From: an uncultured Bacilli bacterium
GTDB taxonomy: Bacteria > Bacillota_I > Bacilli_A > RF39 > UBA660
Reading direction: 5' to 3'
Length of the DNA: 14,579 nucleotides
Assembly: GCA_934085635.1 (NCBI GenBank)
Contig: CAKOHL010000019.1
Coordinates: 1-14,579 of the forward strand
Shown: one piece after another, positions 1-7,339 of the stretch
Position numbering within the stretch: position 1 is the stretch's first letter
Layout: the number at the start of each line of letters is the position of its first letter
Program-made: the position numbers and the translations under genes
Notes under the pieces: model-generated
What the model was told of the DNA's origin: nothing
What the model saw: only the letters and a program-made list of their open reading frames with translations
The model's database searches: none

Positions 1-1
1 A

Positions 2-508
2 ATTAATCAAAGACTTTATTCTGAGAAGAAGAAAGAGATTCTTACTGCAGCTGAACTTTATGCTAAGGATAAGGGACTTAGTTCAAGTATGCAGATATAT
101 GTTTATACTCTTATAAATGAAGGTTATGTTAAAGCAGATGTGTCACAGAATAGTACTAATTGTACTGGGGATAATACTGGTAAAGGTTGTGTTATTAATC
201 CTGTTGATGATTCTAGTATGAATAATGAGAATATTTTGATTCAAGTTGTTAATAAGAGTATTAAAGCAATATGGAATGGATCTTTGAAGTCGGGAGAAAC
301 TAAAGTATTAATTGAGACTGTTAAGAAAACACTTAGTTGTACTAGTGTAACTCCTGATAATCCTTGCTTATATACTGGTGAAAATCCAAATAACTATTTA
401 TTCTACAGTGGTATTATGTGGAGAGTTATAGGGGTTTATAATATATCTGGTAAAGAAGTTGCTAAGTTAATAACTGATGATAATGTTACTTGGGAAATAA
501 GTGCTTAA
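2..508 (+). CDS. Pilin-like surface protein, 3' part, short C-terminal module
   Basis: The frame is open from the first bases of the window, so the true start lies upstream; the first ATG inside it (89) has no convincing ribosome binding site. The visible 168 residues begin with a helical stretch (SEKKKEILTAAELYAKDKG) followed by a GYV motif, as seen after the membrane helix of type IV pilin-like proteins in gut Bacilli. A Cys-containing middle region (NCTG, GKGCV, LSCTS) follows, then FYSGIMWRVIGVY and KLITDDNVTW. This last part resembles the opening strands of the module in the large surface protein at 7491 (WVKFAGYYWRIIR). The protein ends only about 15 residues later, at a TAA inside a terminator hairpin, so most of that module is missing. 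The family placement is inference from pattern; no precise function can be given. Confidence 0.6.
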   Translation: MNQRLYSEKKKEILTAAELYAKDKGLSSSMQIYVYTLINEGYVKADVSQNSTNCTGDNTGKGCVINPVDDSSMNNENILIQVVNKSIKAIWNGSLKSGETKVLIETVKKTLSCTSVTPDNPCLYTGENPNNYLFYSGIMWRVIGVYNISGKEVAKLITDDNVTWEISA

Positions 509-523
509 TTGCACTTTTATTTT
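497..523 (+). terminator. Intrinsic terminator of the pilin-like gene
   Basis: A hairpin AAGTGC (499-504), six-base loop, GCACTT (511-516) is followed by a T-rich stretch. It overlaps the stop codon at 506-508. It shows that transcription is meant to end here although the encoded domain looks incomplete. Confidence 0.6.
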
Positions 524-532
524 GTAATAATA

Positions 533-561
533 TTGTGAAATTGTTGTAAATATTGTATAAT
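533..561 (+). promoter_or_regulatory. Probable sigma-A promoter of der
   Basis: TTGTGA (533-538), a 17-base spacer and a perfect TATAAT (556-561). The transcript would start near 568, before the ribosome binding site at 583-590. The upstream in-frame ATG at 553 overlaps the -10 box and cannot be the start of this transcript. Confidence 0.65.
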
Positions 562-597
562 AATAAATACGGCAAAGCCTTTGAAGGGAGATGTAGT

Positions 598-1908
598 ATG
601 AAAAAGAAAACTATTTGTTTAGTTGGTAAACCTAATGTTGGAAAAAGTACTCTTTTTAATAGAATAGTTGGTAAGAAGATAAGTATTATTGAAGATACAC
701 CTGGTGTTACTAGAGATAGAATTTATTCTAGTGCTAGCTATGAAGATATTCCGTTTTATTTAATTGATACTGGTGGTATAGATTTTAGTGAAGGTACTTT
801 TAATGATGAGATTAAAGCCCAGGTTGAAATTGGTATAGATGAAAGTGATGTTATTATTTTTGTTGTAGATGGTAAAGAAGGAGTTACTAGTAATGATTTA
901 TTAATTAGAGATTTACTTAGAAAGTCTAATAAGAAAGTTATTGTTGCTATTAATAAGGTAGATAATAAGCTTACTGAAGAGAATATGTATGACTTTTATA
1001 CACTTGGTTTTGATGAATATATTTCTATTTCAGCCGAGCATAATATAGGTATTAGTAAGTTAATGAAGGAGGCAACTAAAGATTTTACTTTTGCTGATGA
1101 GGAAGAGGATACTAGACTTAAATTTTCTGTTATTGGTAGACCTAATGTAGGTAAGAGTAGTTTAGTTAATGCACTTTTGAATGAGGATAGAGTTATTGTT
1201 AGTAATACTCCTGGTACTACTAGAGATGCTATTGATACAGTTTTAACTTATGATAAGAATGAGTATATTCTTATTGATACAGCTGGATTAAGGAAAAAAG
1301 GTAAGATATATGAAAGTGTAGAGAAGTACAGTTTACTTAGAAGTATGCGTGCTATTGATAGAAGTGATGTGTGTCTTCTTGTTTTAAATGCAGAAGAGGG
1401 TATTATAGAGCACGATAAACATATAGCAGGATATGCTCTTGAAGCTGGGAAGGCTGTTGTTATAGTTGTTAATAAGTGGGATACTATTGAGAGTAATAAA
1501 GATGAAGAGATGAAAACTTGGAAAAAGATGATTAAGGATAATTTTGCTTTTATGTCTTATGCTAAGGTATGTTTTTTAAGTGCTAAGACTAGGAAGAGAA
1601 TTAGTACACTTATGCCACTTGTACTTGAGAGTTATGAAAACGCTACTAAAGAGATTAAGACTAGTGTTATAAATGAAATTGTATTAGATGCATTTATGGA
1701 AACACCACCACCATCTTATAAAGGTAGAAGATTAAAGATATATTTTACTCATCAAAGTGGAAGTAAACCACCTAGATTTGATATAGAAGTTAATTCTAAA
1801 GGTTTAGTACATTTTAGTTATGAGAGATATTTAGAAAATAAGATTAGAAGTAATATAGATTTTTCTGGAACACCTATAATATTAAATTTTAAGAATAAAG
1901 GCGAATAA
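598..1908 (+). CDS. der: GTPase Der (EngA), ribosome assembly
   Basis: Der is a tandem-domain GTPase that acts in 50S ribosomal subunit maturation. The sequence shows two complete G domains: P-loop GKPNVGKST at residues 10-18, TPGVTRD at 34-40 and NKVD at 119-122; then GRPNVGKSS at 180-188, DTAGL and NKWD at 292-295. The C-terminal KH-like domain follows (about 350-436), including the PPSYKGRRLKIYF segment. The start at 598 is chosen because AAGGGAG lies seven bases upstream and gives 436 residues, the usual length for the family; an ATG at 553 lies in the promoter. The gene is intact. It is followed closely by the SpoVIF-like gene, which probably shares its transcript. Confidence 0.97.
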   Translation: MKKKTICLVGKPNVGKSTLFNRIVGKKISIIEDTPGVTRDRIYSSASYEDIPFYLIDTGGIDFSEGTFNDEIKAQVEIGIDESDVIIFVVDGKEGVTSNDLLIRDLLRKSNKKVIVAINKVDNKLTEENMYDFYTLGFDEYISISAEHNIGISKLMKEATKDFTFADEEEDTRLKFSVIGRPNVGKSSLVNALLNEDRVIVSNTPGTTRDAIDTVLTYDKNEYILIDTAGLRKKGKIYESVEKYSLLRSMRAIDRSDVCLLVLNAEEGIIEHDKHIAGYALEAGKAVVIVVNKWDTIESNKDEEMKTWKKMIKDNFAFMSYAKVCFLSAKTRKRISTLMPLVLESYENATKEIKTSVINEIVLDAFMETPPPSYKGRRLKIYFTHQSGSKPPRFDIEVNSKGLVHFSYERYLENKIRSNIDFSGTPIILNFKNKGE

Positions 1909-1949
1909 CACATATTTAACTTTATCATATAATAATGTAGGTGATAAAG

Positions 1950-2189
1950 GTGGGAAAAGAAGATTTATTTGATAAGATTGAAAAGAAGACTAAGGTAGGT
2001 AAGGATACTATTTTAAAACTTGCTAGAGAACTACAAGATGGAGACTTTAAAAATGAGAATACTTTAAGGAATATTATTTCAGAGATAAGTGAAATAACTG
2101 GTAAAGAAGTATCTAAAGAGAAAGAAGATAAAATAGTAAATATGGTTATAAATGATAAAGTACCAAAGGATATAGATAAATACGTTTAG
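1950..2189 (+). CDS. SpoVIF-family (stage VI sporulation protein F-like) small protein
   Basis: This 79-residue protein matches the pattern of the SpoVIF/YjcC family: LFDKIEKKTKV near the N terminus, ILKLARELQDGDF, then TLRNIISEISEITGKEVSKEKEDKIVNMV split over the middle, and the VPKDID ending. In Bacillus subtilis the family member is a spore-coat assembly factor acting late in the mother cell. Two in-frame GTG codons are possible starts. I chose 1950 because AGGTGAT (1939-1945), an excellent ribosome binding site, lies correctly before it; a start at 1941 would overlap that site. The gene lies 41 bases after der and ends at a strong terminator, so it is likely co-transcribed with der. Whether this organism sporulates cannot be told from the window; the protein may have been kept for another role. 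Confidence 0.8.
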   Translation: MGKEDLFDKIEKKTKVGKDTILKLARELQDGDFKNENTLRNIISEISEITGKEVSKEKEDKIVNMVINDKVPKDIDKYV

Positions 2190-2214
2190 GACTAGTAAAT
2201 TAGTCTTTTTTTTT
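2189..2214 (+). terminator. Terminator after the SpoVIF-like gene
   Basis: GACTA (2190-2194), a six-base loop and TAGTC (2201-2205) are followed by nine consecutive T (2206-2214). The stem starts directly after the TAG stop. A TATAAT at 2216-2221 follows at once and may serve the next gene. Confidence 0.85.
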
Positions 2215-2215
2215 G

Positions 2216-2221
2216 TATAAT
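2216..2221 (+). promoter_or_regulatory. -10 box upstream of the ybaK-like gene
   Basis: A perfect TATAAT directly abuts the preceding terminator. The expected -35 position falls inside the terminator hairpin and has no good match. A transcript would start near 2228 and have a leader of only about 10 bases. This is a weak call resting on the -10 alone. Confidence 0.35.
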
Positions 2222-2237
2222 TATTTCGGTGGTAAAA

Positions 2238-2711
2238 ATGAGTTTAATTAAAGTTAAAGAATATTTAAAGAAATATGGTTATGATGATAGAATTATGGAG
2301 TTTACATTACCTACTGGTACTGTAGAAGAAGCTAGTCACGAGCTTAAATGTACTCCTGGAGAGATTGCTAAAAGTTTAAGTTTTCTTATTAATGATGAAC
2401 CTGTTATTATTGTTGTTAAAGGTGATAATAAGGTAGATAATCATAAGTTTAAAGAAACTTTTAAAGTAAAAGCTAAAATGATAGATAGGGGTAGTGTTGA
2501 AGAGTTAACTGGTCACGCCCCTGGTGGTGTATGTCCTTTTGGACTTAATGATAATGTTAAAGTTTATTTAGATGTTTCACTTAAGCAGTATAATTATGTA
2601 TATCCTGCTTGTGGAAGTGGTAATTCTGCTATTAAGTTAAGCTTAGATGAACTTGAAAAACTTTCTAATTTTGTAGATTGGGTTGATGTTACTAAAGAAC
2701 CTGAAATGTAA
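2238..2711 (+). CDS. YbaK/EbsC family aminoacyl-tRNA deacylase-like protein
   Basis: Members of this family hydrolyse mischarged aminoacyl-tRNAs (for example Cys-tRNAPro or Ala-tRNAPro) and are cytosolic. Family marks visible here are the lysine in GEIAKSLSF (K45), the position of the conserved catalytic lysine, VVKGDNKVDN, GHAPGGVCPFG around residues 93-102, and the C-terminal VYPACGSGNSAIKLS. The 157-residue length is normal for the free-standing proteins. The ATG at 2238 is preferred over the in-frame GTG at 2229, which is part of the GGTGGT sequence that probably serves as ribosome binding site. The gene stands alone between two terminators. The exact substrate (YbaK, ProX or EbsC type) cannot be told by eye. 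Confidence 0.92.
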   Translation: MSLIKVKEYLKKYGYDDRIMEFTLPTGTVEEASHELKCTPGEIAKSLSFLINDEPVIIVVKGDNKVDNHKFKETFKVKAKMIDRGSVEELTGHAPGGVCPFGLNDNVKVYLDVSLKQYNYVYPACGSGNSAIKLSLDELEKLSNFVDWVDVTKEPEM

Positions 2712-2715
2712 AATA

Positions 2716-2740
2716 AATAGAGGCCTAGGCCTCTTTTATT
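2716..2740. terminator. Bidirectional terminator between convergent genes
   Basis: A perfect 16-base palindrome, AGAGGCCTAGGCCTCT (2719-2734), has a T-rich run on its right (CTTTTATT) and an A-rich run on its left that reads as U-rich on the minus strand. It serves both the ybaK-like gene and the convergent tetR gene. The TAG stop of tetR (2725-2727, minus) lies inside the stem. Confidence 0.9.
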
Positions 2741-3294
2741 ATGTCTTCTGGTATTAAGTATTCTATATATGTAAGCATTTCATCCTTTGAATATTTATTC
2801 TTACTACTTAAGTATTCTATTCCTAAACTAACAACTCCACCTAAATAGAATTTACTTATTATATCATTTGGGACATATTTATTACTTATCTTATCATCAT
2901 CTATACGACTATTTATATCTTTAGTAATTGCATCTAATATTATATCTATAACTATACTATTTCTATTATTAATAAGTATTAAATAATAAATATCTTTCTT
3001 TTCATCAATATGGTCTAATAATAGTTTTATTAATTCAATAAAATATTCTCTAGTATTTATACTTTTATCATTAGTATTAAGTGCATTTATTAAATTATTT
3101 TTAAGTGTATTTATTAGTTCTAAAAATAAATCATATTTATCATTATAATGACTATAAAAAGTAGATCTATTAATAAGTGCTTCTTTACAAATATCACTTA
3201 CTTTTATTTCTTCAAAACTTTTTTCTTTCATTAAATTTATTAATGTTTCAAAAAGAACTTTACGTGTTTTTGTTATTCTTAAATCTTCTTTCAT
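2725..3294 (-). CDS. TetR/AcrR family transcriptional regulator
   Basis: This 189-residue DNA-binding repressor has an N-terminal TetR helix-turn-helix: about residues 5-50, with FEEIKVSDICKEALINR and STFYSHYNDKYDLF as the turn and recognition helix. An all-helical ligand-binding half follows; its IIDILDAI-like and FYLGGVVSLGIEYL patterns resemble the DhaS-type C-terminal domain (TetR_C_8), which is my inference. The start at 3294 is chosen because AAGAGGTG lies just upstream on the minus strand; the in-frame GTG at 3303 is part of that site. It is divergent from the large MMPL gene at 3481 and most likely regulates it and itself. The ligand is unknown. Confidence 0.9.
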   Translation of the reverse strand: MKEDLRITKTRKVLFETLINLMKEKSFEEIKVSDICKEALINRSTFYSHYNDKYDLFLELINTLKNNLINALNTNDKSINTREYFIELIKLLLDHIDEKKDIYYLILINNRNSIVIDIILDAITKDINSRIDDDKISNKYVPNDIISKFYLGGVVSLGIEYLSSKNKYSKDEMLTYIEYLIPEDIIKEA

Positions 3295-3314
3295 AAATTT
3301 CACCTCTTATATGA

Positions 3315-3343
3315 ATTATACATTTTATTGGTACATTTGTAAA
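3315..3343 (-). promoter_or_regulatory. Promoter of tetR
   Basis: On the minus strand, TTTACA (3343-3338), a 17-base spacer and a perfect TATAAT (3320-3315). The predicted transcript starts near 3308, just before the AGAGG site, so the leader is very short. Confidence 0.7.
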
Positions 3344-3350
3344 GATAAAA

Positions 3351-3394
3351 AACACTTGTCTATTATTTAACAATACAATAATATTTAAAGTGTT
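3351..3394. promoter_or_regulatory. Inverted repeat, candidate TetR operator
   Basis: A nested inverted repeat: AACACTT (3351-3357) with AAGTGTT (3388-3394), and inside it TATTATT (3361-3367) with AATAATA (3377-3383). It lies between the divergent promoters of tetR and the MMPL gene, a natural place for an operator. The 44-base span is longer than most TetR operators, so only part of it may be bound. Confidence 0.4.
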
Positions 3395-3418
3395 GGATAA
3401 TATACATCTAGTTATATT

Positions 3419-3447
3419 TGATATTCATTTTTATTAATTAAAATAAT
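3419..3447 (+). promoter_or_regulatory. Possible promoter of the MMPL fusion gene
   Basis: TTGATA (3419-3424), a 17-base spacer and AATAAT (3442-3447). This gives a start near 3454, before the GTGAGG site at 3465-3470. The -10 box is one base off consensus. Other AT-rich boxes nearby could also serve. Confidence 0.45.
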
Positions 3448-3480
3448 AAAATATCATATCGGAAGTGAGGAATAGATAAA

Positions 3481-6400
3481 ATGAAAAAATTTAGTGAGTT
3501 TATTTGTAAAAATAGAGTTTTAGTTTTAATAGTATCTTTTGCTCTTTTGATTTTGAGTTTTATTGGTATGAAGTTAACTAAGATTAATTATGATATTCTA
3601 GTTTATTTACCTGATGATATTGAAACTATTAAGGGACAAAATATACTTACAGATGAATTTAATATGGGTGCTTATGCTATGGTTATTACTGATAACTTAA
3701 AAGCGGACGAAATATTAAAAGTAGAAGAAGAAATGAGGAAAGTAGATGGAGTTAATAAAGTAGTTAGCTTATATGATGCTTTAGGTACTGACTTTCCAAT
3801 AGATGTACTTCCTGATGATATCAGGAGTCACTTAAATAAAGATAATAGTAATTTACTTCTAGTTACTTTTGAAGAAAGTACTTCAAGTGAAAAGACTATC
3901 GATGCAGTTAGAGAACTAAGAACTCTTTCAGATAATTATAAAATTGGTGGAATGAGTAGTATGGTTCTTGATACTATGGATTTATCTAATAGTGAAATAG
4001 CAATTTATATTGTAATTGCGGTTGTACTTTGCTTAGTTGTATTAGCATTTAGTTTGGATTCTTATTTAGTTCCAGTGCTTTTACTTCTTAATATAGGTAT
4101 TGCAATTATGTATAATATGGGAACTAATATATTCTTAGGAGAAATAAGTTATATTACTAAAGCACTAGTGGCTGTTTTACAACTAGGTGTTACTACTGAC
4201 TTCTCAATATTCTTATATCATTCATATGAGAATAAAAAGAATAAAATGAGTAAAGAAAAAGCTATGGAAGAAGCAATAAGTGAAACATTTACATCAGTAA
4301 CAGGTAGTTCACTTACTACAATTGCAGGATTCCTAGTATTATGTCTTATGAATCTAACACTTGGTAAAGACCTTGGTATAGTAATGGCTAAGGGTGTACT
4401 TTTAGGACTTATAACTGTTTTAACTGTTTTTCCAGCTTTACTTTTAACTTTTGATAAATATATATCAAAAACATCACATAAAGTAATTATTAAACCATTT
4501 AATAAAGTAAATAATTTTATAGTAAAACATTATATAGCAATATTTATAATATTCTTACTACTATTATTTCCAATGTATAAAGCTAATTCTAAAGTAGAAG
4601 TATATTATAAAATAGATGAAACTTTACCTAAAACACTTGAAAGTATTTCTTCTAATGAAGAGATTAAAGAAAAATTTAATATAGTTAGTCCAGAGATAAT
4701 ACTTATTGATAAGAATATTAAGAGTGATAAATTATCTGAACTTACTAATAAACTAGATTCCTTGGATGGAGTTAATTTAGTTCTTAGTAAGAGTAAAATT
4801 ACTGATTTAGGACTTATGGAGGATATGATTCCAGAAGAGATAAATAGCATTTTAAATAATGATAAATATACTGTTATATTTGTTAATTCACTTTATGAAG
4901 TAGCAAGTGATGAGTTAAATGATCAAATTACAGAAATTAATAAAGTAGTTAAATCTTATGATAAAGATGCGATTGTGGCTGGAGAAGGAGCACTTATGAA
5001 AGATTTAATTACTATTAGTGATGAAGACTTTAATAATGTTAATACTTGGAGTGTTATATGTATATTATTTATTCTAATAATTGTACTTAGAAGAGTAGCA
5101 CTTCCAATATTACTTGTTATGACAATAGAGTTTGCAATATTTATTAATTTAGGTATATCATACTTTAGCGGTTCAGTTCTTCCTTTTGTAGCACCTATAA
5201 CTCTTGGTACTATCCAGCTTGGTGCGACAATAGACTATGCAATACTTTTAACTACAACTTACTTAAAGAATCGTAAGACTATGAGTAAGGAAGATGCAAT
5301 TAAGGATACGCTTAAATATACAAGTACAAGTATAATTGTAAGTGCAATGTGTTTCTTTGCTGCAACATTTGGAGTAGGTGTATATAGTGATTTAGAAATG
5401 GTAGGAAGTTTGTGTTCATTAATCAGTAGAGGCGCAGTTATAAGTATGCTTGTTGTATTAATTGTACTTCCATCTGTACTTCTTACATTTGATAAAATTT
5501 TAATAAAGGGACGTGATAATATGAAAAAAGATAAATTAAATAAAAAATTAGTAGTGGGCTTATTAATTGGATTAACTTTAATGCCACTTAATACATATGC
5601 TCTTACTAAAAATGAAACTGTTTATACTATATTAAATAGTGATGGTTCTGTTAATAAAACTACAGTTAATGAAAGTATTTTAAATAAAAAGAATGTTAAA
5701 GAAATAAATGATTATACTGTACTTGATGATATTATTAATTTAAGTTCTGGAAGTGAATATAGTAAAAATGGTAAGAATTTAACTTGGTCTTTAAATGATA
5801 GTAATATTTTATATAAAGGTACTACTGATAAAAGTTTACCTATAAGTGTTAAAGTTACTTATAAATTAAATGGAGAAAAGAAAGAACTTAAAGATATTTT
5901 AGGTAAAAGTGGTAATGTAGAAATTATTATAGATTATACTAATTTAGATAAACATACTGTTAATGTAAATGGTACTAAAACTACAATGTATACACCATTT
6001 GTAGTAGTTACTGGTACTTATATTGATAATAAGAATAATAGTGATATTAAAGTTACTAATGGTAAAACATATGAAACAGCTGGTAAGACATTTGTTAGTA
6101 TGATTAGTACTCCTGGTCTTATAGAATCTTTAGGTGGAAGTAAAGAACTTAATGAGGTTAAGATAAGTTATAAAACAACTAAGTTTGAACTTAACTCTAT
6201 ATATTCTGTAGTAATGCCTAAAATAGTAGATAAAAGTATACTAAGTAACTTTGATAAATTAGATCCTATTTATTCGAAATTTTCTGAACTTCAAACTAAT
6301 ATGGATTTAATTGTAAGTTCTAGTAAGGAGTTAAAGGATGGGACATCACTTTTAAAAAATACACTTAATAATAGTATTGGTAATTTAACTACAGAGAATT

Positions 6401-7194
6401 TACTTACTAAAGAAAATAAAGATTTAATTAGTTCATCAGCAGTAGATGGTGTTAATAAAACTTTTACTGAAGAGTATGTTAATAATTTAAGTGAAAGTGT
6501 TTGGAAAGAAGTAGAAGCCAGTATGGCTAATGGAGATGAAGCTTTAGAAGCAAAAGTTAAAAATATTTTAGTTAATTATTTAACTGAAGTTGGTCTTTTA
6601 AGAGATTATGTTAATTGTGAAACTGGTAAAGCAGTTGTTAGTATGGGCGGAGAAATGACAAGTGAACAACAAAGAAGTTGTGCTTTAGTTCTTGCTGATA
6701 AAGCATTACCATACTTTGAAACTTTAACTAATGAAGTAAGTTCATATGTTGCTGAAAAAGTTAGTAAAAGTGTAAGCGCTAGTGTTAGTAAAAATGTTGC
6801 ACTAGAAACAGCTAAAAGTATAAGTGTAGAAGTAAGCACTAGTGTTACTAATCAATTACTTACTGAAACTAAGAAGAGTTTAAATGAACTATACTTAGGT
6901 ATAATTAAAATAGATGATGGAATGAATGCTCTTTATAATGGACTTGATAAATACAATAAAGAAGGTATTAATACATTATCAAATGCACTAAATAATGCTA
7001 AAACTATGGAAGAAAAAGTAAAAGCATTAGTTAACTTAGGTAGTGAATATGATAGCTTTGCTGGTTCAAATATGGATTCAGATACTAAATTTATAATGGT
7101 TATAAATAAAGAAGAAGCACCAAAAGAAAATACTGTTAAAGTAACTAAAGAAAAAGAAACACTTTGGACAAGAATTAAAAATTTATTTAAATAA
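3481..7194 (+). CDS. MMPL/RND-family membrane transporter fused to a secreted-type partner domain
   Basis: The first 680 residues are an MMPL-type RND protein with two similar halves. A membrane helix lies at about 13-32 and an outside loop follows. A helix bundle covers about 170-325 with TTDFSIFLYHSY near residue 240. The second half has helices at about 351-366 and 523-670, with ATIDYAILLTTTYL near 582. Such proteins use the proton gradient to move lipids or hydrophobic molecules. Residues 681-1237 begin with a typical signal-peptide-like start (MKKDKLNKKL, hydrophobic core, TYALTK), then a beta-rich part and a long helical part (about 920-1190). In related Firmicutes I would expect this as a separate exported protein. 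An internal ATG at 5521 has AAAGGGA nine bases upstream, so it could also start separately. Start 3481 is supported by GTGAGG. TetR probably controls it. Confidence 0.85.
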   Translation: MKKFSEFICKNRVLVLIVSFALLILSFIGMKLTKINYDILVYLPDDIETIKGQNILTDEFNMGAYAMVITDNLKADEILKVEEEMRKVDGVNKVVSLYDALGTDFPIDVLPDDIRSHLNKDNSNLLLVTFEESTSSEKTIDAVRELRTLSDNYKIGGMSSMVLDTMDLSNSEIAIYIVIAVVLCLVVLAFSLDSYLVPVLLLLNIGIAIMYNMGTNIFLGEISYITKALVAVLQLGVTTDFSIFLYHSYENKKNKMSKEKAMEEAISETFTSVTGSSLTTIAGFLVLCLMNLTLGKDLGIVMAKGVLLGLITVLTVFPALLLTFDKYISKTSHKVIIKPFNKVNNFIVKHYIAIFIIFLLLLFPMYKANSKVEVYYKIDETLPKTLESISSNEEIKEKFNIVSPEIILIDKNIKSDKLSELTNKLDSLDGVNLVLSKSKITDLGLMEDMIPEEINSILNNDKYTVIFVNSLYEVASDELNDQITEINKVVKSYDKDAIVAGEGALMKDLITISDEDFNNVNTWSVICILFILIIVLRRVALPILLVMTIEFAIFINLGISYFSGSVLPFVAPITLGTIQLGATIDYAILLTTTYLKNRKTMSKEDAIKDTLKYTSTSIIVSAMCFFAATFGVGVYSDLEMVGSLCSLISRGAVISMLVVLIVLPSVLLTFDKILIKGRDNMKKDKLNKKLVVGLLIGLTLMPLNTYALTKNETVYTILNSDGSVNKTTVNESILNKKNVKEINDYTVLDDIINLSSGSEYSKNGKNLTWSLNDSNILYKGTTDKSLPISVKVTYKLNGEKKELKDILGKSGNVEIIIDYTNLDKHTVNVNGTKTTMYTPFVVVTGTYIDNKNNSDIKVTNGKTYETAGKTFVSMISTPGLIESLGGSKELNEVKISYKTTKFELNSIYSVVMPKIVDKSILSNFDKLDPIYSKFSELQTNMDLIVSSSKELKDGTSLLKNTLNNSIGNLTTENLLTKENKDLISSSAVDGVNKTFTEEYVNNLSESVWKEVEASMANGDEALEAKVKNILVNYLTEVGLLRDYVNCETGKAVVSMGGEMTSEQQRSCALVLADKALPYFETLTNEVSSYVAEKVSKSVSASVSKNVALETAKSISVEVSTSVTNQLLTETKKSLNELYLGIIKIDDGMNALYNGLDKYNKEGINTLSNALNNAKTMEEKVKALVNLGSEYDSFAGSNMDSDTKFIMVINKEEAPKENTVKVTKEKETLWTRIKNLFK
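5505..5523 (+). promoter_or_regulatory. Internal ribosome binding site and start codon at the fusion joint
   Basis: AAAGGGA (5505-5511), nine bases, then ATG (5521-5523) encoding the signal-peptide-like start of the second domain. Out-of-frame TGA and TAA triplets (5514-5519) stand directly before this ATG, as in an ordinary tight gene junction. Confidence 0.45.
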
Positions 7195-7200
7195 AATACG

Positions 7201-7230
7201 AAGATACTGAAATTAATCGGTATCTTTTTT
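7201..7230 (+). terminator. Terminator of the MMPL fusion gene
   Basis: A 10-base-pair stem, AAGATACTGA (7201-7210) with TCGGTATCTT (7217-7226), including one G-U pair and a six-base loop, runs into a T run ending at 7230. It lies seven bases after the stop codon. Confidence 0.9.
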
Positions 7231-7234
7231 GTAC

Positions 7235-7263
7235 TTGAAACAACATTAAAAATGTGATATTAT
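7235..7263 (+). promoter_or_regulatory. Strong promoter for the surface-protein leader
   Basis: TTGAAA (7235-7240), exactly 17 bases, then TATTAT (7258-7263) with an extended -10 TGA (7255-7257). The start would be near 7270. This gives a leader of about 220 bases before the surface protein gene, far longer than any other leader in the window. Confidence 0.75.
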
Positions 7264-7282
7264 TTTAACAGTAGAGGTAGTG

Positions 7283-7308
7283 GATTTGTACATTTTAATT
7301 CGCAAATC
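7283..7308 (+). promoter_or_regulatory. Leader hairpin upstream of the small leader ORF
   Basis: GATTTG (7283-7288) and CAAATC (7303-7308) can pair around a 14-base loop in the leader RNA, just after the predicted start. No known riboswitch was recognised. Its role, if any, is unknown. Confidence 0.3.
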
Positions 7309-7339
7309 AACATCAAAATAATAAGGACGAGTGATAGAT

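Noticed and set aside
553..597. Upstream in-frame ATG for Der at 553
   Set aside because: It overlaps the flank of the TATAAT box at 556-561, has no ribosome binding site, and adds 15 residues to a protein that already has the usual 436 from 598.
1928..1933. TATAAT upstream of the SpoVIF-like gene as its own promoter
   Set aside because: No acceptable -35 box at 16-18 bases, and the transcript would begin at or within the ribosome binding site.
4605..4850. Minus-strand open frame inside the MMPL gene
   Set aside because: Antisense shadow of a strongly coding region; no ribosome binding site and a low-complexity Ser/Leu/Ile translation.
6606..6839. Minus-strand open frame in the C-terminal part of the fusion gene
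   Set aside because: Antisense shadow with a Leu/Thr/Ser-rich translation caused by the AT-rich plus-strand codons.
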